Below are positions 25,074 to 35,447 of a stretch of DNA of 64,000 bases, piece by piece. The DNA comes from Aeromonas sp. RU39B (GTDB lineage Bacteria > Pseudomonadota > Gammaproteobacteria > Enterobacterales > Aeromonadaceae). Where the stretch lies: positions 62,001 to 126,000 of the forward strand of contig NZ_FTMJ01000012.1 in the NCBI RefSeq assembly GCF_900156095.1. Reading direction: 5' to 3'. How positions within the stretch are numbered: position 1 is the first letter of the stretch; the number at the start of each line of letters is the position of its first letter. Position numbers and translations under genes: made by a program. Below the pieces are notes generated by a model. It searched no databases and was not told where the DNA came from. It saw only the letters and a list, made by a program, of their open reading frames with translations.

Positions 25074-26693
25074 TCAGACCTTAACCGCTGTCGTCTCGCT
25101 TTCCAAGGGGCGGTGAGTCTCAAAGGGGCGCAGCTCACGCATCACATGGCGGGCAAATCCGCTGCCGGCTTCGTCGTAGACATTGAACACCGCATCCACG
25201 CCCTGTTCGCGCAGGGAGGCGATGTCGTCTTCAAAGCGCACGATCGCTGCGATTTTGCCGGTAAAGCCGTGGCTGTGCAGCTTGTCGATGGCGTAGAGGT
25301 TCCCCGAGTGGTGCGGCATGGCCAGTAGCACCAGTTGCACCTGGTTGGAGAGCAGCACCTTGTCCCAAAAATCGGTATCGGTGGCGTCCCCTTCAATCAC
25401 GTTCATACCGCGCTCGCGCAGCATCGGCAGTTTGCCGCTGTCGTTCTCCACGCCGAGCACTACCGGGCCGTGGCGCCGCTCCAGCTCGCGATAAGCGCCC
25501 TGACCGATGCGTCCCATCCCAAGGATGATGGCCTGGGCATCACCGAGCTCAATGGGCCTATCTTCCGGATGCAGTTGGCGGGCTTGCCAGAAGCGAAGTT
25601 TGTCCCCAAAGCGGTGGTAAATGCGTTCACCGATGGTGTTTAGCGGTGCCGAGACCATAAAGCTTATCGCCAGTGCCAGCGACAGCGTTACCAGCCACTG
25701 CGCTGGTAACCATCCGGCCTTGGTGGCGATGGCGCCCACAATCAGACCGAACTCCGAGAAGTTAGACAGCGCCAGGGTCGAGAGCAGGGCGGTCCGAACC
25801 CGCAGGTGGATACCGCTATACACCACGTAGTAGAGCAGGCTTTTAAGCGGCAGGGCCAACACCAAGAGCAGGGCCATCAGCAAGGTGTCCGTGGTGGGGA
25901 GACCGTGCAGTCCGATAGAGAGGAAAAAGCAGACCAGCAGCAGATCTTTTAAATTAAATAGCGATTTGGCAAGGCCGCTGGCGGCCGGGTGGGCGGCGAG
26001 CAGCATACCGATCACCAGCGCACCGAGATCGGGCTTAAGCCCCACCAGTTCAAAGCCGCCGGCGCCGACTACGAGTGCGAGCATGATGCCGGTCAGCAGT
26101 TGCAGCTCACCGTGGCCGGCACGTTCAATCAGTACAAACAACAGCGGGCGGATCAGCGGCAGTGCCAGCAGACTGAAGGCCCACAGGCTGGGGAGCTTGC
26201 CAGTGGAGATGCTAAGAAAACTGACGGCAAAGAGATCTTGTAACACCAATACCCCGATGGCGAGACGGGCGTAAAGGGCCTGCATGTCGCTGCGCTCTTC
26301 CAGCACCTTGACGGCAAACACCGTACTGGAAAACGACAGGGCAAAGCCAAGCACCAGCGCCATCTGCCAGCCAAGCTCTTTGGCCAGCGCAATTTCGGCC
26401 CCCTTACAGGCGAGCAGCACCAGCGTGAACAGCAGGGTTGAGAGCAGCAGGTGCAGGGTGGTGGTGCCCCACACATCCCGGCGCAGCAGGGTTTGAACGT
26501 TGAGCTTAAGGCCGATGGTAAAGAGCAGCAGGGTGACGCCAAGATCGGCGATGTGCTCAAGCAGTTCGCCCCCCTGCACGCCAAGGGCGCGCAAGGCAAA
26601 TCCGGCAGCAAGATACCCCAGCAGTGGTGGCAGGCGCAGCAAGTTGGCTAACATGCCGCACGCAAATGCCATCACCACAATCATGATGTCCAT
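25074..26693 (-). CDS. Kef/YbaL-type cation:proton antiporter with RCK domain
   Basis: An inner-membrane monovalent cation:proton antiporter (CPA2), 539 aa. The N-terminal part has about twelve hydrophobic segments beginning IMIVVMAFACGMLANLL and containing LLGYLAAGF. The C-terminal TrkA-N/RCK domain (about residues 395-520) starts AIILGMGRIGQGAYREL, a Rossmann loop for NAD(H) with downstream acidic VLGVEND. YbaL and KefB are the closest types I recognise. The start at 26693 fits the membrane N-terminus; a longer upstream frame is low-complexity and antisense to nagD. Confidence 0.85.
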   Translation of the reverse strand: MDIMIVVMAFACGMLANLLRLPPLLGYLAAGFALRALGVQGGELLEHIADLGVTLLLFTIGLKLNVQTLLRRDVWGTTTLHLLLSTLLFTLVLLACKGAEIALAKELGWQMALVLGFALSFSSTVFAVKVLEERSDMQALYARLAIGVLVLQDLFAVSFLSISTGKLPSLWAFSLLALPLIRPLLFVLIERAGHGELQLLTGIMLALVVGAGGFELVGLKPDLGALVIGMLLAAHPAASGLAKSLFNLKDLLLVCFFLSIGLHGLPTTDTLLMALLLVLALPLKSLLYYVVYSGIHLRVRTALLSTLALSNFSEFGLIVGAIATKAGWLPAQWLVTLSLALAISFMVSAPLNTIGERIYHRFGDKLRFWQARQLHPEDRPIELGDAQAIILGMGRIGQGAYRELERRHGPVVLGVENDSGKLPMLRERGMNVIEGDATDTDFWDKVLLSNQVQLVLLAMPHHSGNLYAIDKLHSHGFTGKIAAIVRFEDDIASLREQGVDAVFNVYDEAGSGFARHVMRELRPFETHRPLESETTAVKV

Positions 26694-26703
26694 TGACGAG
26701 GCC

Positions 26704-27453
26704 CTATATGATGTCGATGTCGACCACCGAGTTGAAAATGTGGTTGGGACGATAGGGAACCTTGGCAATATCGTCAGTCTGGCTGACACCCGAGAGCACC
26801 AGCACGGTCTCAAGACCGGCCTGAAAACCGGCCAGAATATCGGTGCGCAGGTTGTCACCAATGATCAGAGTGTGATCCGAGTGGGCTTCCATCCGGTTGA
26901 GGGCAGCTCGAATGATCCAGGCGCTGGGCTTACCGATATAAAACGGCTTTTTGCCGGTCATCCGCTCGATGGGCGCGCACAGCGCGCCACACGCCGGGTG
27001 CATGTTGGGGCCGTGGGTGTCGGGGTTGGTGGCAATAAAGCGGGCGCCGGCTGCGACAAAGCGTGCGCCTTGGTGGATCATTGACCAGTTGTAATTGCGT
27101 GTTTCACCGACCACCACAAAGTCCGGGTCAATATCGGTAATGGTAAAGCCGGCATTATAAAGCTCGTGGGTGAGGGCGCCTTCGCCAATCACAAAGACTT
27201 TGCGGCCCTCCTGGCGGCGCAGAAAATCGGCCGTGCCCATGGCCGAGGTGTAAAAGCAGTGCTCGGGTACTGTGATGCCTGCCGCCTGGAAGCGATTTTG
27301 CAGATCTCTGGGGGTCTGCACTGGATAGTTGGTCAGAAACAGCAGGCGAGTTTGCTGATCCAGCAGGCGCTGCACAAACTGATCAGCACCGGGAATCAGG
27401 GTATTGTTGTGCAGGATAACGCCGTCAATATCACAGATGACGCTTTTTTTCAT
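26704..27453 (-). CDS. nagD: HAD-IIA phosphatase NagD
   Basis: A 249-aa cytoplasmic phosphatase of HAD subclass IIA; E. coli NagD prefers UMP and other nucleoside monophosphates. Motif I ICDIDGVILHNN (Asp at residues 8 and 10), motif II LLFLTNYP, cap region TNPDTHG, CGALCAPIE and GKPSAWIIRAAL, motif IV IGDNLRTDILAG. The whole length aligns closely with enteric NagD from memory. Here it is not beside a nag operon; it lies 10 bp upstream of the antiporter gene on the same strand. Confidence 0.92.
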   Translation of the reverse strand: MKKSVICDIDGVILHNNTLIPGADQFVQRLLDQQTRLLFLTNYPVQTPRDLQNRFQAAGITVPEHCFYTSAMGTADFLRRQEGRKVFVIGEGALTHELYNAGFTITDIDPDFVVVGETRNYNWSMIHQGARFVAAGARFIATNPDTHGPNMHPACGALCAPIERMTGKKPFYIGKPSAWIIRAALNRMEAHSDHTLIIGDNLRTDILAGFQAGLETVLVLSGVSQTDDIAKVPYRPNHIFNSVVDIDII

Positions 27454-27659
27454 GATGGCTCCAGAGACAAGACCGAGGACGAGTGGCTCGCAATTCAAGG
27501 CGTTAGTGTCATTCGAGTGCCATTATATGCGCCATTGATGACAGCAAGACAGGATTTGTCCCCCTTGGGTACCGGTTTCGTGACCTAGCGCGCCCGAGAC
27601 TTTGCGAGGCTGGACAGAATCGCTAAAATGCGTCGTTCACTTCGCAACTCAGATTGACC

Positions 27660-28649
27660 ATGAACCAGAACGATCCGGTATTTGATCACTCTTTTCATCG
27701 CGGCTTGCTTCACCCCAAACACTGGGGGGCCTGGCTTGGCGTCGCTTTTCTTCATCTGCTGGGCTACCTGCCTGCCACCGTGCGTGATCACCTCGGTGAT
27801 TGGCTGGCGCCGCTGGTGGTGCGGTTTTCCAAAAAGCAGTGCTATATCGCCCGGACCAATTTGGGGATCTGTTTTCCCGAGCTCAGTGATGAGCAGCGTG
27901 AGGCATTGCTGCTCAAGTGTGTGCGGGTCGGAATTAAGACCTTCGCCGCATTTGGTGAGCTCAGCGTGCGCTCTGCCCAGAGTCTGGAAGCGCGCACGCA
28001 GGTGACGGGGTGGCAGCATGTTGAACAGGCCAAAGCGGCTGGGAAATCGGTGATCTTTGTGGTGCCCCATACCTGGGCCATCGATTTTTGCGGACGGATT
28101 ATCGATAACCGCAAGACGCTGTTTATGAGCACCATGATGAAGAGCGCCAAAAGCGCGGTGTTCGATCGCTACATTAACCGCGAGCGAGCGCGTAATGGTG
28201 CGAAAATTTATGAGCGTAGCGCCGGTCTCAAGCCCATCATCAAGCATTTAAAGCAAGCGGGCAGTGGCTTTTATTATCTGCCAGATCAAGACCATGGCCG
28301 CGAGGCGAGCCTGTTTGTGCCGTTTTTTGGCATGCTCAAAGCCACCTTGCCAGCATTACCGCGCTTGTGCCGTCTGACCGGTGCTGCGCCGCTGATGATG
28401 CTGGCCGCCTACAACGAAGATTTGCATCGCTATGAGCTGGTTATCGAGCCGCTGCCAGAGGGTTATCCGAGCGAGGATCTTGAGCACGATACGCTGGTGA
28501 TGAATCAGGCGGTGGAGTCACTGCTCTCGCGCTACCCCGAGCAGTACATGTGGTTTCTTAAGATCTTTCATACCCGGCCGGATACGCGGGAAGGTTATTA
28601 CGAAGCCGGAATTCATCGTGTTAGAGGCTATATCAAACAATCGAAGTGA
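27660..28649 (+). CDS. lpxM: Lipid A secondary acyltransferase (LpxM type)
   Basis: Adds the last secondary acyl chain to KDO2-lipid A at the inner membrane. A 329-aa protein of the LpxL/LpxM family. The HX4D catalytic motif is in VPHTWAIDFCG (about residues 138-143). LPDQDHG and FFGMLKATLPAL are conserved blocks, and PKHWGAWLGVA near the N-terminus is LpxM-like rather than LpxL-like. The ATG at 27660 is preferred over an in-frame TTG two codons upstream. Confidence 0.9.
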   Translation: MNQNDPVFDHSFHRGLLHPKHWGAWLGVAFLHLLGYLPATVRDHLGDWLAPLVVRFSKKQCYIARTNLGICFPELSDEQREALLLKCVRVGIKTFAAFGELSVRSAQSLEARTQVTGWQHVEQAKAAGKSVIFVVPHTWAIDFCGRIIDNRKTLFMSTMMKSAKSAVFDRYINRERARNGAKIYERSAGLKPIIKHLKQAGSGFYYLPDQDHGREASLFVPFFGMLKATLPALPRLCRLTGAAPLMMLAAYNEDLHRYELVIEPLPEGYPSEDLEHDTLVMNQAVESLLSRYPEQYMWFLKIFHTRPDTREGYYEAGIHRVRGYIKQSK

Positions 28650-28667
28650 ATGTGACGTGGTGTTTGT

Positions 28668-28976
28668 CTATTGCTCTACCACTTTACCGTGCGCGACCCG
28701 CAAGGTTGCGCCGGGTGGGGTGGAGAGCCTGACCAGATGCTCCTGCCCGTTTAGACGGTAGAGCACGTTGTAGCCGAGTAATTCCGAATGTTTGTGAGGT
28801 CGGCGTGGGCTGGCTTTGTTTGCTGGATCATCGCGATCATCAAACGGGATCTGGCGCATCACCGGTCTGACTGAAATAACGCGAGCCTGTGTCGAATCCT
28901 GGTCATACAGGACATAGAGCGTCGCAGCAAACAGGAGCATGATAGCTCCGGTTGCCACGAGCAGCAGCTTGTTCAT
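28668..28976 (-). CDS. Small membrane-anchored protein of unknown function
   Basis: A 102-aa protein with one N-terminal hydrophobic segment (residues 3-24, LLLVATGAIMLLFAATLYVL) and a basic, probably periplasmic domain ending NVLYRLNGQEHLVRLSTPPG. No family is recognised with confidence. Convergent with lpxM, no terminator seen between. Confidence 0.6.
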   Translation of the reverse strand: MNKLLLVATGAIMLLFAATLYVLYDQDSTQARVISVRPVMRQIPFDDRDDPANKASPRRPHKHSELLGYNVLYRLNGQEHLVRLSTPPGATLRVAHGKVVEQ

Positions 28977-29141
28977 CCTGTGTGGTCTCCGAGGTTATCC
29001 GGGGCGTATTATCCTGTTTGTACCCCGGTTACCCCAGTCCAAAACATCCCGTGTCGGTCAATCCCTGACAGGTTATCGTGGCAACTCTCAGCAGAGCTGT
29101 CTTAAAATAGCGACTCTTTTTATCTACCCCCTTGGTTATAC

Positions 29142-30065
29142 ATGTCTGCGCCCTCCGTTTCGTTTCTGTTTCCTGTCTCCTGTATTGCCATTTGGGCAGG
29201 TAACGGGGTTGTCAGTAAAGTGGCCGTAGGCGTCATGTCGCCGGCGGCGCTGGCATGGTCACGCTGGCTGGTGGCGGCCATTGTGCTCGCGCCCTGGTTA
29301 GCGCCTCGAGCCTGGCGCCTGCGCCATCATCTGCTGCGTCACTCATTCAAGCTGGCAACATTGGCGCTGATGGGGATGGTGCTCAACCAGACCTTTGGCT
29401 ATTACGCGGCAGAGACGCTTGGTGCCACCGAGATGGGCCTGATGATGGGGCTCACGCCGCTGATGACGGTAGGCCTTAGCGTATGGCTATTACGTGAACG
29501 CCCCACATGGGGTGCTTTGCTAGGCGGGATAGTCTCCCTGATTGGCCTGGTCGAACTGTTGGGTCATGGCAATCCGGGGGCGTTGTTTACGCAAGGCATC
29601 GGAATTGGCTATGTCTATATGCTGCTCTCGGCACTGACCTATGCCCTCTATTGCGTACTGCTTAAACGCTGGGTATTGGGGCTGGATAACTGGATGATGC
29701 TCTTTGGCCAGGTGCTGTGGAGCCTGGTGTTTCTCACCCCCTTTTTCTGGTTGGTCGATGGCCATCTGCCACCGGCCAGCTCGTTGTGGCTGGTTCTTTA
29801 TGCTGGCATCCCGACTTCGGCGCTCTCTCCCTGGCTATGGATGCAGGGCATTACCTTGCTCGGTGCGAATCGCACGGCCATTTACATGAACCTGTTGCCG
29901 GTGATGACGGCTGGCTTGGCGGTAATGACGCTGGGAGAGACGCTGACACGCAGTCACTGGGTGGGCGGGGGATTGACGCTGGCTGGGGTGGTATTGGCGC
30001 AAGTGATACGCACGCCGCTCAGGCTTACATATAACACCGCCTCCCGAAGGAGGCGATGCGCATAA
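29142..30065 (+). CDS. EamA/DMT-family exporter
   Basis: A 307-aa inner-membrane drug/metabolite transporter with two EamA repeats, about ten hydrophobic segments. The first repeat has PAALAWSRWLVAA and ETLGATEMGLMMGLTPL. The second has LSALTYALYCVLLKRW and LGANRTAIYMNLLPVMTAGLA. Substrate unknown; family members export amino acids or toxic metabolites. The ribosome site is weak. It ends in a short CGCCTCC/GGAGGCG hairpin inside its last codons. Confidence 0.88.
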   Translation: MSAPSVSFLFPVSCIAIWAGNGVVSKVAVGVMSPAALAWSRWLVAAIVLAPWLAPRAWRLRHHLLRHSFKLATLALMGMVLNQTFGYYAAETLGATEMGLMMGLTPLMTVGLSVWLLRERPTWGALLGGIVSLIGLVELLGHGNPGALFTQGIGIGYVYMLLSALTYALYCVLLKRWVLGLDNWMMLFGQVLWSLVFLTPFFWLVDGHLPPASSLWLVLYAGIPTSALSPWLWMQGITLLGANRTAIYMNLLPVMTAGLAVMTLGETLTRSHWVGGGLTLAGVVLAQVIRTPLRLTYNTASRRRRCA

Positions 30066-30082
30066 ACTTGTGACCGTGCTTG

Positions 30083-30301
30083 TTACATGTTTTGTGCTTC
30101 TGAGGGCACAATTGCGGATGCATGATTGCCCTTCGGGCCCTTCTGCAGCTCATATTGGACAGCCTGACCAGCTTTGAGGGTTTTATACCCCTCCATCTGG
30201 ATAGTGGAGTAGTGGGCAAAAATGTCTTCACCACCCCCTTCCGGACAGATAAAACCAAAGCCCTTGGCGTTGTTGAACCACTTCACTGTTCCGGTTGCCA
30301 T
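30083..30301 (-). CDS. cspD: Cold-shock domain protein CspD
   Basis: A 72-aa single-strand nucleic-acid-binding OB fold. RNP1 is KGFGFI (residues 13-18) and RNP2-like is DIFAHYS. The extended tail GPKGNHASAIVP is CspD-like, as is its position divergent from clpS-clpA, the same order as in E. coli. There it inhibits DNA replication in stationary phase. Confidence 0.93.
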   Translation of the reverse strand: MATGTVKWFNNAKGFGFICPEGGGEDIFAHYSTIQMEGYKTLKAGQAVQYELQKGPKGNHASAIVPSEAQNM

Positions 30302-30532
30302 ACATCTACGTCCTTTTATTGATTACCCCAAAGTCGTTGCACAACCCGCTACTGCTCAAGGTAAACTTGAGGCATCCAGCCTCTTATGAGGTAGACAGGT
30401 TAGCAAGTAACCAATCTAGTCCAAGAATTTATCGAGTCAAGAAGTTGTTAACAAACCAGTGTGACCTGGTTAACAAAATCTATTGACAACCCCGTTTGTA
30501 CTGGTAGTAAGCTTAAAGGTGCCAGCAATACT

Positions 30533-30850
30533 ATGGCTAAACAAAAAGAACTCTTTGAAAATGAAGAGGTTGCGGTTAATTCCGATGTGCAGGTACAGCC
30601 GCCGCCCATGTATAAGGTTGTATTGAATAACGATGACTACACCCCGATGGATTTCGTTGTCGAGGTGTTACAACGGTTCTTTGCAATGGACTTGGAAAAG
30701 GCCACCCAGGTGATGCTGAGTGTGCATTATAGTGGAAAGGGGATCTGTGGCGTGTTTACCGCCGAGATTGCCGAAACCAAGGTCCTCCAGGTCAACACCT
30801 ATGCTCGCAAACATGAACATCCGCTGCTGTGTACCATGGAAAGGGCCTGA
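30533..30850 (+). CDS. clpS: ClpS, N-degron adaptor
   Basis: Binds proteins with destabilising N-termini and delivers them to ClpAP. 105 aa, the usual size. A flexible N-terminal tail (about 1-25) precedes the core with [16 protein letters not shown], the acidic gate and hydrophobic pocket for N-terminal Leu/Phe/Tyr/Trp. [12 protein letters not shown] closes the fold. Followed after 54 bp by clpA, probably as an operon. The Leu/Phe-adding enzymes Bpt and Aat are encoded 3 kb away. Confidence 0.96.
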   Translation: MAKQKELFENEEVAVNSDVQVQPPPMYKVVLNNDDYTPMDFVVEVLQRFFAMDLEKATQVMLSVHYSGKGICGVFTAEIAETKVLQVNTYARKHEHPLLCTMERA

Positions 30851-30904
30851 AGAATGATCTGAGATTCATGACACCACATTGTCGTCTTACTAGGGGAGGT
30901 GCCT

Positions 30905-33163
30905 ATGTTGAACAAGGATCTGGAAAAGACGCTAAATGAAGCATTCAAGTATGCAAGGGACGAGCGTCATGAGTTTATGACTGTTGAGCACCTGCTGTTA
31001 GCCCTGTTGGACAACCCCTCGGCCAATGAAGCGTTGTTGTCCTGTGGTGCCGATATCGACAAGATGCGCCATGAAATTGCCGCATTCATCAGTCAGACAA
31101 CCCCCCTGATCCCGCGCGATGATACTGATCGCGAAACCCAACCAACGCTCGGCTTCCAGCGTGTGCTGCAGCGAGCGGTCTTTCATGTGCAATCATCGGG
31201 AAACACCGAGGTCAACGGCGCCAATGTGCTGGTGGCAATTTTCAGCGAGCAGGAATCGCAAGCGGTCTATTTCCTGAAAAAGTCCGATATCAGCCGTCTC
31301 GATGTGGTCAATTTCCTCTCCCATGGTGTGCGCAAAGAGAGCAAGCCCGACGCCGGTAGCAACAATGCTGGTGCGGAAGGGGAAGAGGAGATGTCCTCGG
31401 CCCAGATTGAGAGCTTTGCGACCAACTTGAACCAGCTGGTGCTGGAAGGGCGCATCGATCCGCTGATCGGGCGCGATCAGGAGCTTAACCGCACCATCCA
31501 GGTACTCTGCCGTCGTCGCAAAAACAACCCGCTGCTGGTGGGTGAGGCTGGTGTCGGCAAGACCGCGATTGCCGAAGGGTTGGCCTATCGCATCGTCAAG
31601 GGCGACGTCCCTGAGGTGATTGCCGGCAGCATCATCTATTCGCTCGATTTGGGCTCTTTGCTGGCAGGCACCAAGTATCGCGGCGACTTTGAAAAGCGCC
31701 TCAAGGTACTGCTCAAGCAACTGGAGCGCCAGGAAGGGGCGATCCTGTTTATCGACGAGATCCACACTATCATTGGCGCGGGCGCGGCGTCCGGTGGCCA
31801 GCTCGATGCGGCCAACCTTATCAAGCCGCTGCTCTCCAATGGCCTTTTGCGTTGCATCGGCTCGACCACTTATCAGGAGTACTCGCAGATCTTTGAAAAA
31901 GAGCATGCCTTGGCACGCCGCTTTCAGAAGATCGATATTGTCGAGCCGAGCATCGATGACACGACGCGCATCCTGATGGGGCTGAAAAGCCGCTACGAGC
32001 AGCATCACAATGTGCGCTACACCGCCAAGGCGATGCGAGCAGCGGCTGAGTTGGCAGCCAAATACATCAACGATCGTCACCTGCCGGACAAGGCCATCGA
32101 TGTGATTGATGAAGCGGGCGCCAGCCAGCGCATGCTGCCGGTCAGCAAGCGCAAGAAAGTGATCAATGTGCCGGAGATTGAGTCCATCGTTGCCAAGATA
32201 GCGCGTATCCCAGAAAAATCGGTTTCGGCCTCTGATAAGGAGACCTTAAAGAATCTGGAGCGCAATCTGAAGATGGTGGTGTTTGGTCAGGACAGAGCCA
32301 TCGAGGTGCTGACCGATGCCATTCGGCTTGCTCGCTCTGGCCTTGGTAACGAGCGCCGTCCGGTCGGTTGCTTCCTGTTTGCCGGCCCGACCGGGGTGGG
32401 CAAGACCGAGGTCACCCAGCAGCTTGGCAAAGCGCTCGGGGTAGAGTTGCTGCGCTTTGACATGTCCGAATACATGGAGCGCCATACGGTGTCCCGCCTG
32501 ATTGGCGCGCCTCCCGGATATGTCGGGTTTGAACAGGGCGGTCTGCTGACCGATGCCGTCATCAAGCATCCCCACTCGGTGGTGCTGCTCGATGAAATCG
32601 AGAAGGCGCATCCGGATGTCTTCAACTTGCTGCTGCAGGTGATGGACAACGGTACCCTGACCGATAACAACGGGCGTAAGGCTGATTTTCGTAATGTGAT
32701 TCTGGTGATGACCACCAACGCCGGCGTGCAGGAGACCCAACGCAAGTCGATTGGCTTCCAGCAGCAGGATATGAGCCACGATGCGATGTCGGTCATCAAC
32801 AAGACCTTCACCCCGGAGTTTCGTAACCGGCTTGATCACATCATCTGGTTCAACCACCTCGATATGGAGGTGATCTACCAGGTGGTCGACAAGTTCATCG
32901 TCGAACTGCAGGCCCAGCTCGATGCCAAGGGCGTATCGCTCGAGGTAACCGATGCGGCGCGCCACTGGCTCGCCGAGAAGGGGTATGACCGTGCCATGGG
33001 CGCACGCCCGATGGGCCGCGTGATCCAGGAGCAGCTTAAAAAGCCGCTGGCCAACGAGATCCTGTTTGGCTCTCTGGTCGAGGGGGGAATTGTGCGGGTG
33101 GACCTTGGCAAGGACGGGCTGACGTTCGACTTCCAGACCCAATCCCTGGCCGTGCAACACTAG
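30905..33163 (+). CDS. clpA: ClpA, ATP-dependent unfoldase of ClpAP
   Basis: Hexameric AAA+ unfoldase that feeds substrates to ClpP. 752 aa. N-domain (1-140) beginning [18 protein letters not shown] docks ClpS. D1 Walker A is [13 protein letters not shown] with Walker [11 protein letters not shown]2 Walker A is [13 protein letters not shown] with Walker [13 protein letters not shown]. An IGF loop (KSIGFQQQD) for ClpP contact lies before the D2 small domain. The ATG at 30905 follows GGGAGG. Confidence 0.97.
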   Translation: MLNKDLEKTLNEAFKYARDERHEFMTVEHLLLALLDNPSANEALLSCGADIDKMRHEIAAFISQTTPLIPRDDTDRETQPTLGFQRVLQRAVFHVQSSGNTEVNGANVLVAIFSEQESQAVYFLKKSDISRLDVVNFLSHGVRKESKPDAGSNNAGAEGEEEMSSAQIESFATNLNQLVLEGRIDPLIGRDQELNRTIQVLCRRRKNNPLLVGEAGVGKTAIAEGLAYRIVKGDVPEVIAGSIIYSLDLGSLLAGTKYRGDFEKRLKVLLKQLERQEGAILFIDEIHTIIGAGAASGGQLDAANLIKPLLSNGLLRCIGSTTYQEYSQIFEKEHALARRFQKIDIVEPSIDDTTRILMGLKSRYEQHHNVRYTAKAMRAAAELAAKYINDRHLPDKAIDVIDEAGASQRMLPVSKRKKVINVPEIESIVAKIARIPEKSVSASDKETLKNLERNLKMVVFGQDRAIEVLTDAIRLARSGLGNERRPVGCFLFAGPTGVGKTEVTQQLGKALGVELLRFDMSEYMERHTVSRLIGAPPGYVGFEQGGLLTDAVIKHPHSVVLLDEIEKAHPDVFNLLLQVMDNGTLTDNNGRKADFRNVILVMTTNAGVQETQRKSIGFQQQDMSHDAMSVINKTFTPEFRNRLDHIIWFNHLDMEVIYQVVDKFIVELQAQLDAKGVSLEVTDAARHWLAEKGYDRAMGARPMGRVIQEQLKKPLANEILFGSLVEGGIVRVDLGKDGLTFDFQTQSLAVQH

Positions 33164-33173
33164 CCATGTAGGA

Positions 33174-33209
33174 ACAAAAACCCCAACCGGCAGGTTGGGG
33201 TTTTTGTTT
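33174..33209. terminator. Bidirectional terminator between clpA and infA
   Basis: ACAAAAACCCCAACC and GGTTGGGGTTTTTGT form a symmetric stem with A/T tails both ways. Confidence 0.93.
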
Positions 33210-33220
33210 GAATTCCTGGC

Positions 33221-33478
<258 letters not shown>

Positions 33479-33520
33479 TCATGCCGGATTTGCGGCTATG
33501 TGTAAAGTTTACTCGCGGAA

Positions 33521-34225
33521 TTAAGGGATATTTTTCCACTCTTTGCCAACCAGCAGTTGGTGGGGATGGTATTCGGACTTGTAACGCATCTTGCGGCAAT
33601 GCTCGACCAGATAGCCAAGGTAGACCCAATTTCGGCCGGTGCGCTCTGCCAGCACGATCTGGCTGAGAATGGCAAACACGCCGAGCGAGCGGTTCGCTTC
33701 ATCCGGGTCGAAGAAGGTGTACATGGCACTCAGGGAGTGCTGCATCAGGTCGGTCACCGCAACGGCAATCAGGCGCCCGTTGTGGCGACACTCCAGATAG
33801 ACCGGCGGCATCCAGTTACAGTGCAGAAAACTGCTGTATTGGCCGAAGGTGGGCGGGTACATGCTGCCATCGGCATGACGCTCGCTGATATAGCGCTCGT
33901 AGAGCTCGTAGTATTGCGGTTTGTCGTGATAGCTAAGCTCGACCTGCAGGTCTTGGTTGCGTTGCCATATGCGCGTTTGGCGGCGGTTAGCGCGAAAGCG
34001 GCTGACATCGATGCGAAGGGATTGGCAGGCGCTGCAGTCGGGGCAATGGGGGCGATAGATATCGTTGCCACTGCGGCGAAAGCCGGCGGTGAGCAGGCGC
34101 TCATACCCTTGCGGGGAGAGCAGATCATGATCCATCAGCACCAGCAACTGCTCCTGGCGATCCCCAAGATAGCTGCAAGTGTGCTGTGGGGTCAGGCCGA
34201 CTTTTAGCAAAACCTCTTCAGTCAT
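33521..34225 (-). CDS. bpt: Aspartate/glutamate leucyltransferase
   Basis: Transfers Leu from tRNA to proteins with N-terminal Asp or Glu, turning them into ClpS substrates. 234 aa. The N-terminal Cys cluster HTCSYL plus HCPDCSACQSLRI and the GNAT-like C-terminal YTFFDPDEANRSLGVFAI are family hallmarks. It overlaps aat by 8 nt, and both genes act in the same N-degron route. Confidence 0.95.
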   Translation of the reverse strand: MTEEVLLKVGLTPQHTCSYLGDRQEQLLVLMDHDLLSPQGYERLLTAGFRRSGNDIYRPHCPDCSACQSLRIDVSRFRANRRQTRIWQRNQDLQVELSYHDKPQYYELYERYISERHADGSMYPPTFGQYSSFLHCNWMPPVYLECRHNGRLIAVAVTDLMQHSLSAMYTFFDPDEANRSLGVFAILSQIVLAERTGRNWVYLGYLVEHCRKMRYKSEYHPHQLLVGKEWKNIP

Positions 34226-34928
34226 AGTGTACCTGTCGTGTCAGCCAGCAGCCCGCATCGAGCGGTTGTGTCCGCAGTTGTCTGAGCTCGGCCAGAAAGT
34301 GCCAGCGCGGCCACTCCACCACGCCCAGTGTGGCCAGAAAGTTGTTCTGCATCTGGGTATCAATCAGTTCACCGCCATGGGCCGAGAAGTGGCGACACAG
34401 CGCCACCATGGCCAGCTTGGCGCCACCATCTATGATGCTGAACATCGACTCGCCACAAAACACCTTGCCCACCGACAGACCATACAACCCGGCCACCAGC
34501 TCATCCTGCTGCCAAATCTCGACACTGTGAGCGTGTCCCATACGATGCAACCTCTGATAGGCATCCATCATCTCGGCACTGATCCAGGTGGAATACGCTG
34601 TGCGACGAGGCGCGGCGCAGCCGGCAATCACCCCGTTAAAATCGCGATTGATCCAGATCTCGAATGTAGGTCTGCGCAACAGCTTGCGCAAGGTGCGCCC
34701 CACATGCAGGCGCTCCGGTGCCAGTACGCCGCGCGGATTGGGCGACCACCAGAGGATCGGCCGATGCGGCTCATACCAGGGAAAGATGCCGTTGTGGTAT
34801 GCTGCGAGCAAACGCGCAGGCGAGAGATCGCCCCCGATGGCCAGGAGGCCATTGGGCTCATCAAGCGCCAGCTCAGGATTGGGAAAATGCAGTGAGTTGG
34901 CTTCGAGCTGGGTGAGAAACTTCGACAT
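34218..34928 (-). CDS. aat: Leucyl/phenylalanyl-tRNA-protein transferase
   Basis: Adds Leu or Phe to proteins with N-terminal Arg or Lys for ClpS-ClpAP degradation. 236 aa. Family blocks GLLAIGGDLSPARLLAAYHN, GIFPWYEPHRPILWWSP and the C-terminal VGKVFCGESMFSI are all present. First gene of the aat-bpt pair and divergent from a glycine-zipper protein 14 bp away. Confidence 0.96.
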   Translation of the reverse strand: MSKFLTQLEANSLHFPNPELALDEPNGLLAIGGDLSPARLLAAYHNGIFPWYEPHRPILWWSPNPRGVLAPERLHVGRTLRKLLRRPTFEIWINRDFNGVIAGCAAPRRTAYSTWISAEMMDAYQRLHRMGHAHSVEIWQQDELVAGLYGLSVGKVFCGESMFSIIDGGAKLAMVALCRHFSAHGGELIDTQMQNNFLATLGVVEWPRWHFLAELRQLRTQPLDAGCWLTRQVHYD

Positions 34929-34942
34929 CCAAGGGGTACCAC

Positions 34943-35413
34943 GTGAAGACTCTGCTAGTGATACTATCGACCCTGCTGTGCTTTGTCACGGCAGGGACTC
35001 ATGCGGCTGTTTACGAGCGCAACACGGCGCGACCGGTCAATGAGGTGGTATTTGGCGCCATTGAGAGCGTGCGCAACATCACCCAGCAGCAGGTGGTTGA
35101 GTCGCAGCAATCGGGCTGGAAAACCTTGGGCGGGGCGCTGATCGGTGGCTTGCTGGGCAATCAGTTCGGCGGCGGTCATGGCCGCGAGATTGCCACCGCT
35201 GTGGGGGCGCTGGCGGGCGCTGGCGCGGCCCAGATGTATCAATCTGGCAGCCGAACCATTGAATACAAGCTGGTGGAATTATTGATCCGCACCGAGGATA
35301 ACCGGCTTATCAACGTGATTCAGGATTACGATCCTGCGATGGTGTTTTCCCGCGATGACAAGGTACGGATCCTCTATTTTGATGATGGCGTCCGGGTCGA
35401 TCGCACTTACTGA
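34943..35413 (+). CDS. Glycine-zipper outer-membrane protein (SlyB-like)
   Basis: A 156-aa exported protein: signal peptide to about residue 22 (TAGTHA-AV), then a glycine-zipper 2TM segment (about 62-98: LGGALIGGLLGNQFGGGHG, then GALAGAGAA) and a beta-rich C-terminal domain. Similar proteins (SlyB/PcP) are outer-membrane lipoproteins, but no lipobox Cys is seen here. Role unknown; envelope stability is an inference. Confidence 0.82.
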   Translation: MKTLLVILSTLLCFVTAGTHAAVYERNTARPVNEVVFGAIESVRNITQQQVVESQQSGWKTLGGALIGGLLGNQFGGGHGREIATAVGALAGAGAAQMYQSGSRTIEYKLVELLIRTEDNRLINVIQDYDPAMVFSRDDKVRILYFDDGVRVDRTY

Positions 35414-35447
35414 CAAGCAATAAACCTATTGGCGCTTGATGCGCGCC

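Noticed and set aside
31193-32080. 295-codon open frame antisense to clpA
   Set aside because: It lies fully inside clpA, whose motifs are intact; composition typical of antisense shadow frames.
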